From an uncultured Verrucomicrobiota bacterium (GTDB lineage: Bacteria; Verrucomicrobiota; Verrucomicrobiae; Opitutales; Opitutaceae), in contig CAMLQS010000094.1 of NCBI GenBank assembly GCA_946482165.1, positions 1-15,564 on the forward strand: a DNA stretch of 15,564 bases. The letters are read 5' to 3'. Both the position numbers and the translations under genes were made by a program. The notes beneath the pieces are model-generated. The model worked only from the letters and a program-made list of their open reading frames with translations, ran no database searches and was not told the origin of the DNA. Positions 1 through 7,165 of the stretch are shown here, piece by piece. Numbering within the stretch: the first letter of the stretch is position 1; every line of letters starts with the position of its first letter.

Positions 1-1
1 C

Positions 2-448
2 GGCGGAAGCGGCGGCCTTGCCAACGGCACCTACAGGCTGATGAACCGCAAGAGCGGCAAGGCGATGGACGCGTATGGCGCGCAGACCGCCAACGGCACG
101 AAGATCGTCCAGTGGACCTACGGCGGCGGCAACAACCAGAAGTGGACCGTGACCGGCACCGGCGGCGGCAACTACAAGATCATCGGCGTGCAGAGCGGCA
201 AATCGCTCGACGTCAACGCCGGCGGCACCGGCAACGGCACCAAGCTCCAGCTCTGGGACTACTGGGGGGGCGCGATGCAGACCTTCAAGTTCACCGCGAC
301 CGACAGCGGCTTCTACCGGATCACGCCCAACCACGCGACCGGCTCCTGCCTGAGCGTCAACAGCGGCTCCACGGCCGACGGAGCCACCGTCTATCTCTGG
401 CAGTATAGCGGCAGCACCGGCCAGCAATGGTCGCCGCAGACGCCCTGA
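2..448 (+). CDS. C-terminal fragment of a protein with a ricin-type beta-trefoil lectin domain (5' end outside window)
   Basis: The reading frame is open from base 2, so the gene begins upstream and only its last 148 residues are visible. They start with a short Gly/Ser-rich linker (GGSGG) and then run straight into a ricin-B/CBM13-like domain. Three subrepeats of about 45 residues can be seen, each with a G-T-K/A-x-(V/L)-x-(L/Q)-W strand followed by a QxW-type motif: QKW, a degenerate QTF, and QQW. This is the pattern of a beta-trefoil with alpha, beta and gamma lobes that bind sugars. Such domains commonly sit at the C-terminus of secreted glycoside hydrolases or polysaccharide lyases after a Gly-rich linker. 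The catalytic part, if there is one, is not visible, so the whole protein cannot be named. The ATG at 41 falls inside the domain and is not the start. The domain call is secure; the role in polysaccharide binding is inferred. Confidence 0.88.
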   Translation, partial: GGSGGLANGTYRLMNRKSGKAMDAYGAQTANGTKIVQWTYGGGNNQKWTVTGTGGGNYKIIGVQSGKSLDVNAGGTGNGTKLQLWDYWGGAMQTFKFTATDSGFYRITPNHATGSCLSVNSGSTADGATVYLWQYSGSTGQQWSPQTP

Positions 449-479
449 GTCCGCCCTGAGAACGGCCCCCGGATGCATC

Positions 480-511
480 GAGCGGCGACGGCATGCCCGT
501 CGCCGCTCTTT
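480..511 (+). terminator. Probable intrinsic terminator after the lectin gene
   Basis: A perfect 12-bp inverted repeat (480-491 GAGCGGCGACGG pairing with 497-508) with a 5-nt loop lies 31 bp after the lectin-gene stop codon. Only three Ts follow the stem, so termination may be weak or factor-assisted. The hairpin also covers the first codons of a longer ATG-started reading (from 473) of the next gene, which argues against that start. Confidence 0.65.
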
Positions 512-532
512 GGCATACCGCCCCCACCTAAA

Positions 533-1780
533 ATGACACGCCGCCTGCTCCGCCTGCCCCTCCTCTTCGCCCTCGCGCTCGCGCCCTCCGCCACGCGGCT
601 CGGGGCGGACACGCCGGCCTCGGCCCCGGGCGTCCACGCCGGGATCGAAGCGGCGCTGACCGGGAAAAAAATCGAGGACCGGCTCGGCGCATTGGTCGAA
701 CTGGGCGCCGCCCTTTCCTTGCCCGAAATCTCCGACGCCCTCGCCCGGGCGGACGGCTTGCCGCAGCTGCGCGAGCGGGTGGTATTCACCGAGACGGTGC
801 TCAAGCGCTGGGGCGAACTCGCCCCCGCCGAAGCCTTCGCTCGCATCTCCGAACTGCCCGAAGGCGCCACCAAGGTCGGCGCGCTCCGCGCCGTCGTTCC
901 CGTTTACGCCGCGAAAGACATCCGCGCCCTGGCCGCCGCCGTCTTGAAAATGCCCCCGGGGCGGGCGCGCGCGGAGACGACGCTCCTCGTGGCCGAGGAG
1001 TGGGCGAAGCGGGACGTGAAGGCCGCCCTCCGATGGGTCGGCGATCTGCCGGAGGGCCTCCCCCGCGAGCGGGCTCTGCGCAACGTCCACTTCATTTGGG
1101 TCCACCTGGACCCGGAAGCCATCTCGCCCGTCGTGCATGCGCTTCCCCCCGACGAGACCAAAAACGCCCTCATCATGAACGTCGCGGGGAACTGGGCGGC
1201 CAAGGACCCCGCCGGAGCGATCCGCTGGGGGGAGAGCCTGCCGACACCGGCGGAGAAGCTGCTGGCGCTGGAGACCGTGGCGGAATCGTGGGCGGACGCG
1301 GCCCCCGTCTCCGCGGCCGAATTCGCGATGAAACTCACGCCGGCCGAATCCAGACAACGCGCGGTTCTGGCGGTCTTGGAGCGGTGGGCCACCCAAGACC
1401 CGCGGGAGGCGATGTCGTGGATCGCCAAGACGGACGACGTCGCGCTGCAACGGCAAGGCGTGCCGCGGATCCTGGACGTGTTTGTCCCGGTGGATCCCGA
1501 AGCGGCGGGCCGATGCGTGGAGCAACTCGCCCGAGGTCCGCTGCGCGAACGCGCGATCGAAGCCTATGTCGGAGCGGTGCGTCCGTGGAACCCCGGCGCC
1601 GCCGCGCGCATGGCCATGCAGGCGTCCGACCATCTCGCGCGCGAGCGGCTTGTTCAGGAGTGCTTCCCCATGTGGCTCGAATGGGATTCCGAATCCGCGA
1701 AGCGGTGGCTCGAACGCGCCGACTTCCCCGAGGCTGTGAAAAACCGCTGGCTCGCCGAAAAACGAAATGTCGATTTTTGA
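533..1780 (+). CDS. Exported alpha-helical repeat protein with ten tandem 32-residue repeats (function unknown)
   Basis: The product is 415 residues. It starts with a signal peptide: basic MTRR, a Leu/Ala-rich core and a likely cleavage near residues 20-25. A helical lead-in follows to about residue 92. From Trp93 to about 412 the protein is a head-to-tail series of ten units of 32 residues. The unit pattern is W-a-x-x-D-P-x-x-A-x-x-W-x-x-x-L-P, then a charged turn (often with R or K), then A-L-x-x-V-x-x-x. Most units begin with Trp; examples are WAAKDPAGAIRW and WATQDPREAMSW. This looks like an alpha-solenoid similar in principle to TPR or HEAT arrays, probably a protein-binding scaffold outside the cytoplasm. 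I do not recognise a named family and assign no function. The ATG at 533 is chosen because the signal peptide starts there and the upstream extension to 473 crosses a perfect hairpin. The leader is C-rich without a Shine-Dalgarno sequence. No enzymatic motif is seen. Confidence 0.85.
   Translation: MTRRLLRLPLLFALALAPSATRLGADTPASAPGVHAGIEAALTGKKIEDRLGALVELGAALSLPEISDALARADGLPQLRERVVFTETVLKRWGELAPAEAFARISELPEGATKVGALRAVVPVYAAKDIRALAAAVLKMPPGRARAETTLLVAEEWAKRDVKAALRWVGDLPEGLPRERALRNVHFIWVHLDPEAISPVVHALPPDETKNALIMNVAGNWAAKDPAGAIRWGESLPTPAEKLLALETVAESWADAAPVSAAEFAMKLTPAESRQRAVLAVLERWATQDPREAMSWIAKTDDVALQRQGVPRILDVFVPVDPEAAGRCVEQLARGPLRERAIEAYVGAVRPWNPGAAARMAMQASDHLARERLVQECFPMWLEWDSESAKRWLERADFPEAVKNRWLAEKRNVDF
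809..1768 (+). repeat. Ten consecutive 96-bp (32-codon) degenerate repeats inside the helical repeat gene
   Basis: Starting at the Trp93 codon, the coding sequence divides into ten units of 32 codons with no insertions needed. Protein unit boundaries fall at residues 93, 125, 157, 189, 221, 253, 285, 317, 349 and 381. Units 1, 3, 4, 5, 6, 7 and 10 begin with Trp; unit 2 begins with Tyr, unit 8 with Phe and unit 9 with Val. A DP or similar acidic-turn pair sits at unit positions 5-6 and a conserved Ala at position 9 in most units. The DNA copies have diverged, so this is an old protein-level repeat and not a recent tandem array. Confidence 0.85.
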
Positions 1781-2128
1781 GCTGTTGATTCGCCGGCTTG
1801 GTCACGGCTCCTCCGCGAAACCCAAAGCCACAAACGGAAGGAGGTCGGTCTCTTGATCGCTCGGCGACCGCACCGTCCCGGCGCGCGTGCTCGAGACAGA
1901 CAACAACACGGCCCGCGAACCAACGCCGGCGTCATGATCCGCCCGCGACCTGAGCTTATACGTGGAATAGCGGTGAAGCGCCAATCAGATCCCGATCGGT
2001 TCTCCTGAACAGACGGCCATCGATTTGGGCTCTCGTCCCGTTCCCTTGACCTTATGTCGATTCCACAAGCCGCGCTCGCTGGATCGATTGACTGAACCGA
2101 GACTAAGTATCATGACTTCCCCTACCCG
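1781..2128. other. Long intergenic stretch with no recognisable gene
   Basis: Two short antisense frames (about 60 and 90 codons) cross this stretch, but neither has a recognisable domain, a start context or a codon pattern that supports a gene. It is noticeably less GC-rich in its second half (about 1930-2115) than the flanking genes, as expected for a promoter region. It probably holds the promoter of the PEP-CTERM gene, but I could not find a well-spaced -35/-10 pair. The best -35-like hexamer, TTGACT at 2088, has only a 14-bp spacer to TATCAT at 2108. No tRNA, repeat or strong hairpin was seen. Confidence 0.5.
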
Positions 2129-2160
2129 AAACCCCCGCTTTTGAGGGGCGGGTTTGCCCG
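2129..2160 (+). other. Hairpin in the leader of the PEP-CTERM gene
   Basis: AAACCCCC (2129-2136) can pair with GGGG-C-GGGTTT (2147-2155 with one bulged C), an 8-bp stem closing about 20-25 bases before the likely ATG at 2181. The 3' arm can instead pair with the next bases (CGGG at 2149-2152 with CCCG at 2157-2160), so two exclusive folds are possible. There is no U-tract, so it is not a standard terminator. A role in translation or mRNA stability is only a guess. Confidence 0.35.
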
Positions 2161-2180
2161 AAACTAACCCCAAAACCAGC

Positions 2181-3065
2181 ATGAATCGCATCGCATCCAT
2201 GGTCTCTGTCGGCGCGGCCCTCGGCCTCGCCTCGGTGTCCGCACAAGCCGCCACCATCGCCTACTTTAACTTCTCCGACGGAACCAACGGTCAGGAAGTG
2301 AATCCGACCGGTGCAAACAGCGCCACCGGGAGCATGACCGTGAACGGCGGCGGAGATGGCAGCAACGGCATGGTCGCGTGGAGCTTGGCCGCTTCGCCCA
2401 ACTTCACGACGTCGACCGTCGCTCCGACGCCCTATGCCAACACCACCGCGATGTCCTTCGCCGGCGGCAACGACCTCTACCAGCAGAACCCGGCCGCTTC
2501 GACACTGTCCAACACGGTCTTCACGGATTTCACGGTCGAGGCCTATGTGAACTTCAACAACCTCAGCGGCTGGCAGACTTTCGTCGGCCGTGACGACATC
2601 GGAAATCCCGGCAGCGGCATCGGCGCCACCTCTCTTTTCTATTTGGCCAAGAGTGGAGCCGACAACGGGTTTCGCGTGGAGCTCATCACCGCGTCCAACA
2701 CCAGCATCGCGGTCAATAGCACCTCCATTCCCACCATCGGCGTCTGGAACCATGTCGCCGCCGTGGGCGACGCCACCGCCGGCACCCTCACCCTCTACGT
2801 GGACGGCGTCTCGGTCGGCAGCACGACTGGCTTCACCGGCCTCTTCTCCAGCATCGCGAGCAGCTGGACGATCGGTCGCGGCCAATATGGTGGCAGCCCC
2901 GGTGATACGGTGAACGGCTTCATCGACGAAGTTCGCTTCAGCGACGCGGCGCTCGCCCCGGGCGAGTTCCTGAACGCCATCCCCGAGCCCTCCTCGTTCG
3001 CCGCCATCGCCGGTGCGCTTGGGCTCGCCTTCGCAGCCAGCCGTCGTCGCCGCAGCTCCGTTTGA
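2181..3065 (+). CDS. LamG-like (concanavalin A-like) PEP-CTERM protein
   Basis: The product is 294 residues, exported and probably surface-associated. Residues 1-23 form a signal peptide (MNRIASMVSVGAALGLASVS, then AQA before cleavage). The body is a single LamG/pentraxin-like jelly roll: strands around 117-125 (FTVEAYVNF), the LTLYVDGV strand at 203-210 and the closing GFIDEVRFSDAALAPGEF block at 246-263. At 267 begins a PEP-CTERM tail: IPEP, a hydrophobic segment (about 271-286) and an Arg cluster (RRRR). This tail is the known substrate signal for exosortase-type processing, which places the protein at the cell envelope or in extracellular matrix. The fold commonly binds glycans, but the ligand is unknown. 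An in-frame TTG nine codons upstream (2154) lies in the hairpin region and would spoil the signal peptide, so the ATG at 2181 is preferred. The gene ends at its own strong terminator and stands alone between a long upstream gap and the convergent enzyme operon. Confidence 0.9.
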   Translation: MNRIASMVSVGAALGLASVSAQAATIAYFNFSDGTNGQEVNPTGANSATGSMTVNGGGDGSNGMVAWSLAASPNFTTSTVAPTPYANTTAMSFAGGNDLYQQNPAASTLSNTVFTDFTVEAYVNFNNLSGWQTFVGRDDIGNPGSGIGATSLFYLAKSGADNGFRVELITASNTSIAVNSTSIPTIGVWNHVAAVGDATAGTLTLYVDGVSVGSTTGFTGLFSSIASSWTIGRGQYGGSPGDTVNGFIDEVRFSDAALAPGEFLNAIPEPSSFAAIAGALGLAFAASRRRRSSV

Positions 3066-3117
3066 TCGGCCGGCGCCACTCGGGGCATCCAGATCGCCTG
3101 TTATCATTCTCTTCCCG

Positions 3118-3151
3118 GCCCCCCGTCGCTCTGCGCCGGGGGGCTTTTTTT
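3118..3151 (+). terminator. Rho-independent terminator of the PEP-CTERM gene
   Basis: GCCCCCCG (3118-3125) pairs perfectly with CGGGGGGC (3137-3144) across an 11-nt loop, followed immediately by seven Ts (3145-3151). It is 53 bp after the stop codon. It works only for + strand transcription, since the opposite side has no T-run. Confidence 0.93.
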
Positions 3152-3405
3152 GGTCGCCGCGGCTCCGGCCCGGACGCGCCAGCCGCTGCAAGGCAGAGAG
3201 TATGCGGCCTCGACAGATTTACCCGCGGGGCGAAGAGGTCTGAATCGGCAAAAAGCCGACGAGCGCCTTCCCGCTCTTCGATACGGAAACAGCTTCGAAG
3301 CCGTTAGAGCATGTCGAGGCCCGTTGATTGATCAAGGTGCAGGCGGACACTGAGACGCCGACCGGTGCGGGGCGGACGACTCCCACGGAAGAAGCGGAGA
3401 AATCG
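3152..3405. other. Spacer between convergent transcription units, no gene seen
   Basis: Together with 3066-3117 this separates the + strand PEP-CTERM gene from the 3' end of the - strand enzyme operon. It contains only short out-of-frame ORFs. I found a small palindrome (GCTTCGAAGC near 3291) but no terminator with a T-run for the - strand operon, so how that transcript ends is unclear. Confidence 0.5.
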
Positions 3406-5988
3406 TCATTCGCCGCCCGCCTGGCCGAGCATCGTCACCCTCACGCCGGGTGAAAGGCGCCGCGAAGAGACTCCCGCGTGCAGGACGAACTCGCCGGGCT
3501 CCACCTTCCAGTCTCCGGACGCATCGTCCCAGAACGCGAAGTCGCGCGGCGTCAGCGTGAACTCGGCCACGCCCGTCTCCCCCGGGTCGAGACGGAGCTT
3601 GGCGAAACCCTTCAACTCGCGCGGCGGGCGCGGCACGCTCGCCGCGACATCCTCCACGTAGAGCTGAACCACCTCGGCCCCGGCCCGCGCGCCGACATTG
3701 GCCACCGGCACCCGCACGGTCAACGTGTCGCCCATGCGTAACGTATTTATGGATACATCCGTCGCGCCGAGCTCGAAGCGCGTGTAGCCGAGCCCATGGC
3801 CGAAGGGGAACAGCGGCTCGAGCCCCTTCGCGTCGTGCCAGCGGTAGCCGATGAAGACGCCCTCCGCATACTCCACGCGAACCGGCCCGTAGTTGCCCAG
3901 CGCATGGGCGGGCGAATCGGCCAGACGACGGGGAAAGGTGAATGGCAGCCGGCCCGACGGATCGACCTCGCCGAAGAGCACGCGCGCCAAGGCGCTGCCC
4001 CCATCCATGCCGCAGAACCAATATTGCACCAGCGTCGCCGCCTGCCCCGCCCAAGGCATCTCCACCGGAGCGCCGCTCTGGTTCACAATCACGGCGTCGG
4101 GTCGCTCGGCGAGCACTGCGGCGACGGCCGCGTCCTCGCCTTCCGGCAATCTCAGGTCGGGACGATCCGCGCCCTCGCCTTCCTGCGCGCGGCCGTGCCC
4201 CAGACGATTGCCGGTGAAAAACACGACCGCGTCCGCGGCGCGAGCCCGCTCCGCCAGGCGCTCCGGCGAGACCGGTTCCCGGGAGGGCGGGCGCCAGCCA
4301 AACTCGAGCGTCCGGCCCGGTTCGCTCGCCGCCCCCGGCGCGTGCTCGATCTCGACGACATAGGCCCGTCCCTGCTCCAAACGCGCGACTCCCTCGCTCC
4401 GACGAACCGCGGTCCCCGCGTCGGCGTCGATCGCCGGCTTGCCGTCCACCGACACTCGCGCGCGACCACCATGGGTCGCGGCCAGGCGGTATTCGCCTGT
4501 TTCGGGCGCGATCAGCTCGACGCTCCAACGCGCCGCGCCGGCGCGGGCGTTCGAACCCGGCTTCCGCTCAAACCCGCGCGAGCTCGGTTCCCCGACAAGG
4601 TCGCCCGAGGCGAAATACTCCGCTCGCCAACCGCGCACCGCCGCGCCTTGAGCGAGGTCGCTCGCGTCGATCGTCGTGATCGCGAGCTCGGGCACCGGCT
4701 CGTAAGACTCGGCGAAAGGACCGGGCAGGTGCTCGATCTCGACGCCCTCGCCCAGGAGCTTTCGCAGGCCCTCCAGCGGCGTCGTTTCGTAGGGCGGCTT
4801 GCCCTCGGCGCTCCACCCGCCGCCGGTGTGGCGGGCGTGGGCGTTGGGCCCGACGAGCAGCAGGCGCCGTATCCGCGCGCGATCCAGCGGCAGAACCTGC
4901 GTGTCATTTTTAAGCAATACGATCGCCTGCTCGGCGACCTCGCGCGCAAAAGCCCGGTGTGTTTCGGTGTCGCGGGCGCCGGGCGCGCGAGACACGCCGC
5001 CCAGCTTGCCAACCTTGGCCATGACGTAGAGCACGCGGCGGGCGTGGTCGTCCACCGCCGCCGCGGACACGCGTCCCTCGCGGACCGCGTCGATGAGGGG
5101 TTGTTTGTAGAAATGGATCGCGTCGCCCGCGTTCATCTCGACGTCGAGCCCGCCGAGCGCGCCCTCGACGGTGTCGTGCAGGCCGCTCCAATCGCTCACC
5201 ACGAAGCCGGGGAACCCCCACTCGCGCTTCAGCACCTGGTTGTTGAGGTAGTCGCTGTGGCTGCAAAACACGCCGCGGAAACGGTTGTATCCGTTCATCA
5301 CCGTGAGCGCTCCGCCGTCCTTCACCGCGGCCTCGAAGGGCGCGAGGTAGAGCTCGCGCAGGGTGCGCTCGTCCATGACGACGTCCACGGTGCCGCGTTC
5401 CCATTCCTGCTCGTTTCCGGCGAAATGTTTCACGCACGCGGCGACGTCCCGCGACTGCACGCCGAGCACGTAGGCGGTGGCGATGCGAGCGGCCAACACG
5501 GGGTCCTCGCCGAGATACTCGTAGTTGCGGCCGTTGAGCGGGGTGCGCAGGAGATTCACTCCGGGCCCGAGCAGAACGTCCTTGCCGCGATCCCGCGCCT
5601 CGCGGCCGAGGAGTTCGCCGAAGCGCCGGGCCAGTTCGACGTCCCAGGTGGCGGCGAGGGCGGAGAGCGTGGGCAGCACGGTGGCGACGTCATCGGTGCG
5701 GTTGGCCGAGTTGAAGGTCCGCCGATCCAGCTCCGGACGGACGGTGTGCGGGCCGTCGCTGAACCAAAATTCGTCGCCGAGGCCGATCTTGGGCTGGGCG
5801 GCGATGCTCATGGTGCCGTTGCCGGCGAGCAGGGCGACCTTCTCCTCGAGGGTCAGCTCGGCGAGCGCGAGTTCCGCGCGCCGGATCGCGTCCAGGTCGA
5901 GGGGCGCGACGGCTGCGGTCGAGAGACCGGCGGTCGGGCGCGTGGAGGAATCGGAAAACGAAACGGCAAAGGACACGGAACTGGGCAT
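3406..5988 (-). CDS. Glycoside hydrolase family 3 enzyme (beta-glucosidase/beta-xylosidase type) with inserted PA14-like domain
   Basis: The product is 860 residues and would remove single sugars from the non-reducing end of beta-linked oligosaccharides. The N-terminal TIM-barrel domain (about 35-330) contains LLGPGVNLLRTPLNGRNYEY, KHFAGNEQE (187-195) and VVSDWSG, in which Asp266 is the expected nucleophile. The alpha/beta sandwich follows (LLKNDTQVLPL near 358 and again from about 580), with Glu603/Glu605 in the EGEGADR segment as acid/base candidates. Between the two halves (about 450-570) lies a PA14-like beta domain (WRAEYFASGDL, VSVDGKPAID) of the kind known to shape the active-site entrance in some GH3 enzymes. 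The C-terminus (about 745-855) is an Fn3-like domain with ELKGFAKL. There is no convincing signal peptide, so it probably acts in the cytoplasm or is retained. It is the last gene of the - strand cluster and has the only long leader (208 bp), so it may have its own promoter. Exact sugar specificity cannot be read from the sequence. Confidence 0.93.
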   Translation of the reverse strand: MPSSVSFAVSFSDSSTRPTAGLSTAAVAPLDLDAIRRAELALAELTLEEKVALLAGNGTMSIAAQPKIGLGDEFWFSDGPHTVRPELDRRTFNSANRTDDVATVLPTLSALAATWDVELARRFGELLGREARDRGKDVLLGPGVNLLRTPLNGRNYEYLGEDPVLAARIATAYVLGVQSRDVAACVKHFAGNEQEWERGTVDVVMDERTLRELYLAPFEAAVKDGGALTVMNGYNRFRGVFCSHSDYLNNQVLKREWGFPGFVVSDWSGLHDTVEGALGGLDVEMNAGDAIHFYKQPLIDAVREGRVSAAAVDDHARRVLYVMAKVGKLGGVSRAPGARDTETHRAFAREVAEQAIVLLKNDTQVLPLDRARIRRLLLVGPNAHARHTGGGWSAEGKPPYETTPLEGLRKLLGEGVEIEHLPGPFAESYEPVPELAITTIDASDLAQGAAVRGWRAEYFASGDLVGEPSSRGFERKPGSNARAGAARWSVELIAPETGEYRLAATHGGRARVSVDGKPAIDADAGTAVRRSEGVARLEQGRAYVVEIEHAPGAASEPGRTLEFGWRPPSREPVSPERLAERARAADAVVFFTGNRLGHGRAQEGEGADRPDLRLPEGEDAAVAAVLAERPDAVIVNQSGAPVEMPWAGQAATLVQYWFCGMDGGSALARVLFGEVDPSGRLPFTFPRRLADSPAHALGNYGPVRVEYAEGVFIGYRWHDAKGLEPLFPFGHGLGYTRFELGATDVSINTLRMGDTLTVRVPVANVGARAGAEVVQLYVEDVAASVPRPPRELKGFAKLRLDPGETGVAEFTLTPRDFAFWDDASGDWKVEPGEFVLHAGVSSRRLSPGVRVTMLGQAGGE

Positions 5989-6196
5989 GGGAGGGAGGAG
6001 GACGAGGATGCCGGGCGAAAGGCGGAGGCCGTCCTGAGGCGGTGAAGAAAGCGGGGCGGGACAAAACGCTTGCGACGCGGTGAGCGGATCAAGGCGCGGT
6101 CATGTTATGGATGCGCGGCCCGACTCAAAAGCGGGACCGGCGAAACGGGCGGACACGTCTAGCGGGCGGACTCTCGAAAAAACAAAGGGCCGCGGC
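5989..6196 (-). other. Leader between the esterase and the GH3 gene
   Basis: This is the only gap over 60 bp inside the enzyme cluster. Just after the esterase stop, the - strand carries a GC-rich block followed by TTTGTTTTTT (about 6174-6185), with an imperfect 6-bp stem before it. Partial termination is possible but weakly supported. A -10-like TAACAT (6102-6107) follows a TTGAGT-like hexamer, with only a 15-bp spacer. Just before the GH3 ATG the leader is a pure C/T run. Confidence 0.35.
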
Positions 6197-7129
6197 TCAG
6201 TGAAAGAGTCGCTGAGCGAAGTGATAGAAATTGCTGCTCCAGGTGGCGCCATCGTGGCCGTGGTCGTCCACGTTCCAGATGTGGGGAATCTTGTTCTCCT
6301 TCAGGAACCGGTGGACGCCCTGGGAACCGTTGATGAGGCCGTCCTTGTTGCCGCAGGAAAGGTAAAACAATTTCAGCCCCTTGCTCGCGGCCGCGGGATC
6401 GGGGATGAGTTCGCTCATCGGCTTGGTGTTCGGCGCGGAGGAAAAGCCGCCGAGCCAGGCGAAGCGGTCGAGGTGGGCCAGGCCGAAGTTGATCGTCTGG
6501 CCGCCGCCCATCGAGAGACCGGCGAGGGCGCGGTGCTCGCGGTCGGTGTAGGTCGAATACTTGGCCTCGACTGCGGGGATGAGGCAGTCGAGGAGGTCGC
6601 GTTCAAACTTGGCGAAGCCGGCGGCGTGTTCCGGGGTGTAGATGTTGCCGCTCGGCGGGCGGTCGTCGGGCAGCGCGCGGCCGTTGGGCATCACGATGAT
6701 CATCGGCGTCGCCTTGCCGTCGCGGATGAGGTTGTCCGCGATGCGGTCGGCGTGGAGCCAGCCGGTCCACTCGTATTGGTTTCCGCCGAAGCCGTGGAGC
6801 AGGTAGAGAACGGGATACTTGCGGCCGGGGCTGTAGTCGGGCGGCAAATACACAATGGCCTCGCGGCTTTTTCCGGTGACGGTGGACTCGTAGGACAAGG
6901 GCTCGACGCGCGGCGCCGCGACGCCCTCGCGCGCGGCGTCGAAGCCGACGGGTGCGTCGGGGAAGGCGCGCACGTCGTCCTCGGCGAGAACCACGGGGCG
7001 GGCGAAGTTGGCCCGCGCGCGATCAGGGGTGGCCTGTTCGGTTTTGTCCTGGGCGGAGACGGCGGGAATCAGAGCGAAGCCCACGAGGGGAGCGAGCAGA
7101 GCGAACCGGGTGAACGGGCGGAGTTGCAT
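6197..7129 (-). CDS. Secreted carbohydrate esterase, CE1 / esterase D-like alpha/beta hydrolase
   Basis: The product is 310 residues. Residues 1-26 are a signal peptide ending in AVSA before Gln27. The mature part is a typical alpha/beta hydrolase of the esterase D/CE1 group: AIVYLPPDYSPGRKYPVLYLLHGFGG (split here as AIVYLPPDY and LLHGFGG near 91-115), the nucleophile elbow GLSMGG with Ser206, the acid Asp263 in GNKDGL, and the histidine in HGHDGATW (His292 most likely, His290 also present). Enzymes of this group release acetyl, feruloyl or similar esters from hemicellulose such as xylan. It sits 36 bp downstream of the GH2 gene and 208 bp before the GH3 gene, consistent with removing ester decorations so the glycosidases can act. 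Distinguishing feruloyl from acetyl xylan esterase is not possible by eye. The start is fixed by the signal peptide. The leader reads CTCCATCCCCT rather than a Shine-Dalgarno sequence. Confidence 0.92.
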   Translation of the reverse strand: MQLRPFTRFALLAPLVGFALIPAVSAQDKTEQATPDRARANFARPVVLAEDDVRAFPDAPVGFDAAREGVAAPRVEPLSYESTVTGKSREAIVYLPPDYSPGRKYPVLYLLHGFGGNQYEWTGWLHADRIADNLIRDGKATPMIIVMPNGRALPDDRPPSGNIYTPEHAAGFAKFERDLLDCLIPAVEAKYSTYTDREHRALAGLSMGGGQTINFGLAHLDRFAWLGGFSSAPNTKPMSELIPDPAAASKGLKLFYLSCGNKDGLINGSQGVHRFLKENKIPHIWNVDDHGHDGATWSSNFYHFAQRLFH

Positions 7130-7165
7130 AGGGGATGGAGCTTGGTCGTTGGGGGACGGAAGGGA

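Noticed and set aside
2088..2113. TTGACT / TATCAT promoter for the PEP-CTERM gene
   Set aside because: The spacer is only 14 bp, too short for a standard sigma-70 promoter, and the region offers no better pair.
1802..2257. Small - strand ORFs in the long intergenic region
   Set aside because: No domain and no start context; one of them runs into the PEP-CTERM coding sequence.
3796..6045. 749-codon + strand frame opposite the GH3 gene
   Set aside because: Same reason: mirror of the GH3 codon pattern, His/Arg/Ala-rich and without any motif.
6102..6128. TTGAGT / TAACAT promoter for the GH3 gene on the - strand
   Set aside because: The spacer is 15 bp and both boxes are weak; kept only as a remark in the leader entry.
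6174..6217. Terminator between the esterase and GH3 genes on the - strand
   Set aside because: The stem (GCTCAG/CTGAGC) is only 6 bp with an 11-nt loop and is about 10 bases from the T-run, so I cannot call it with confidence.
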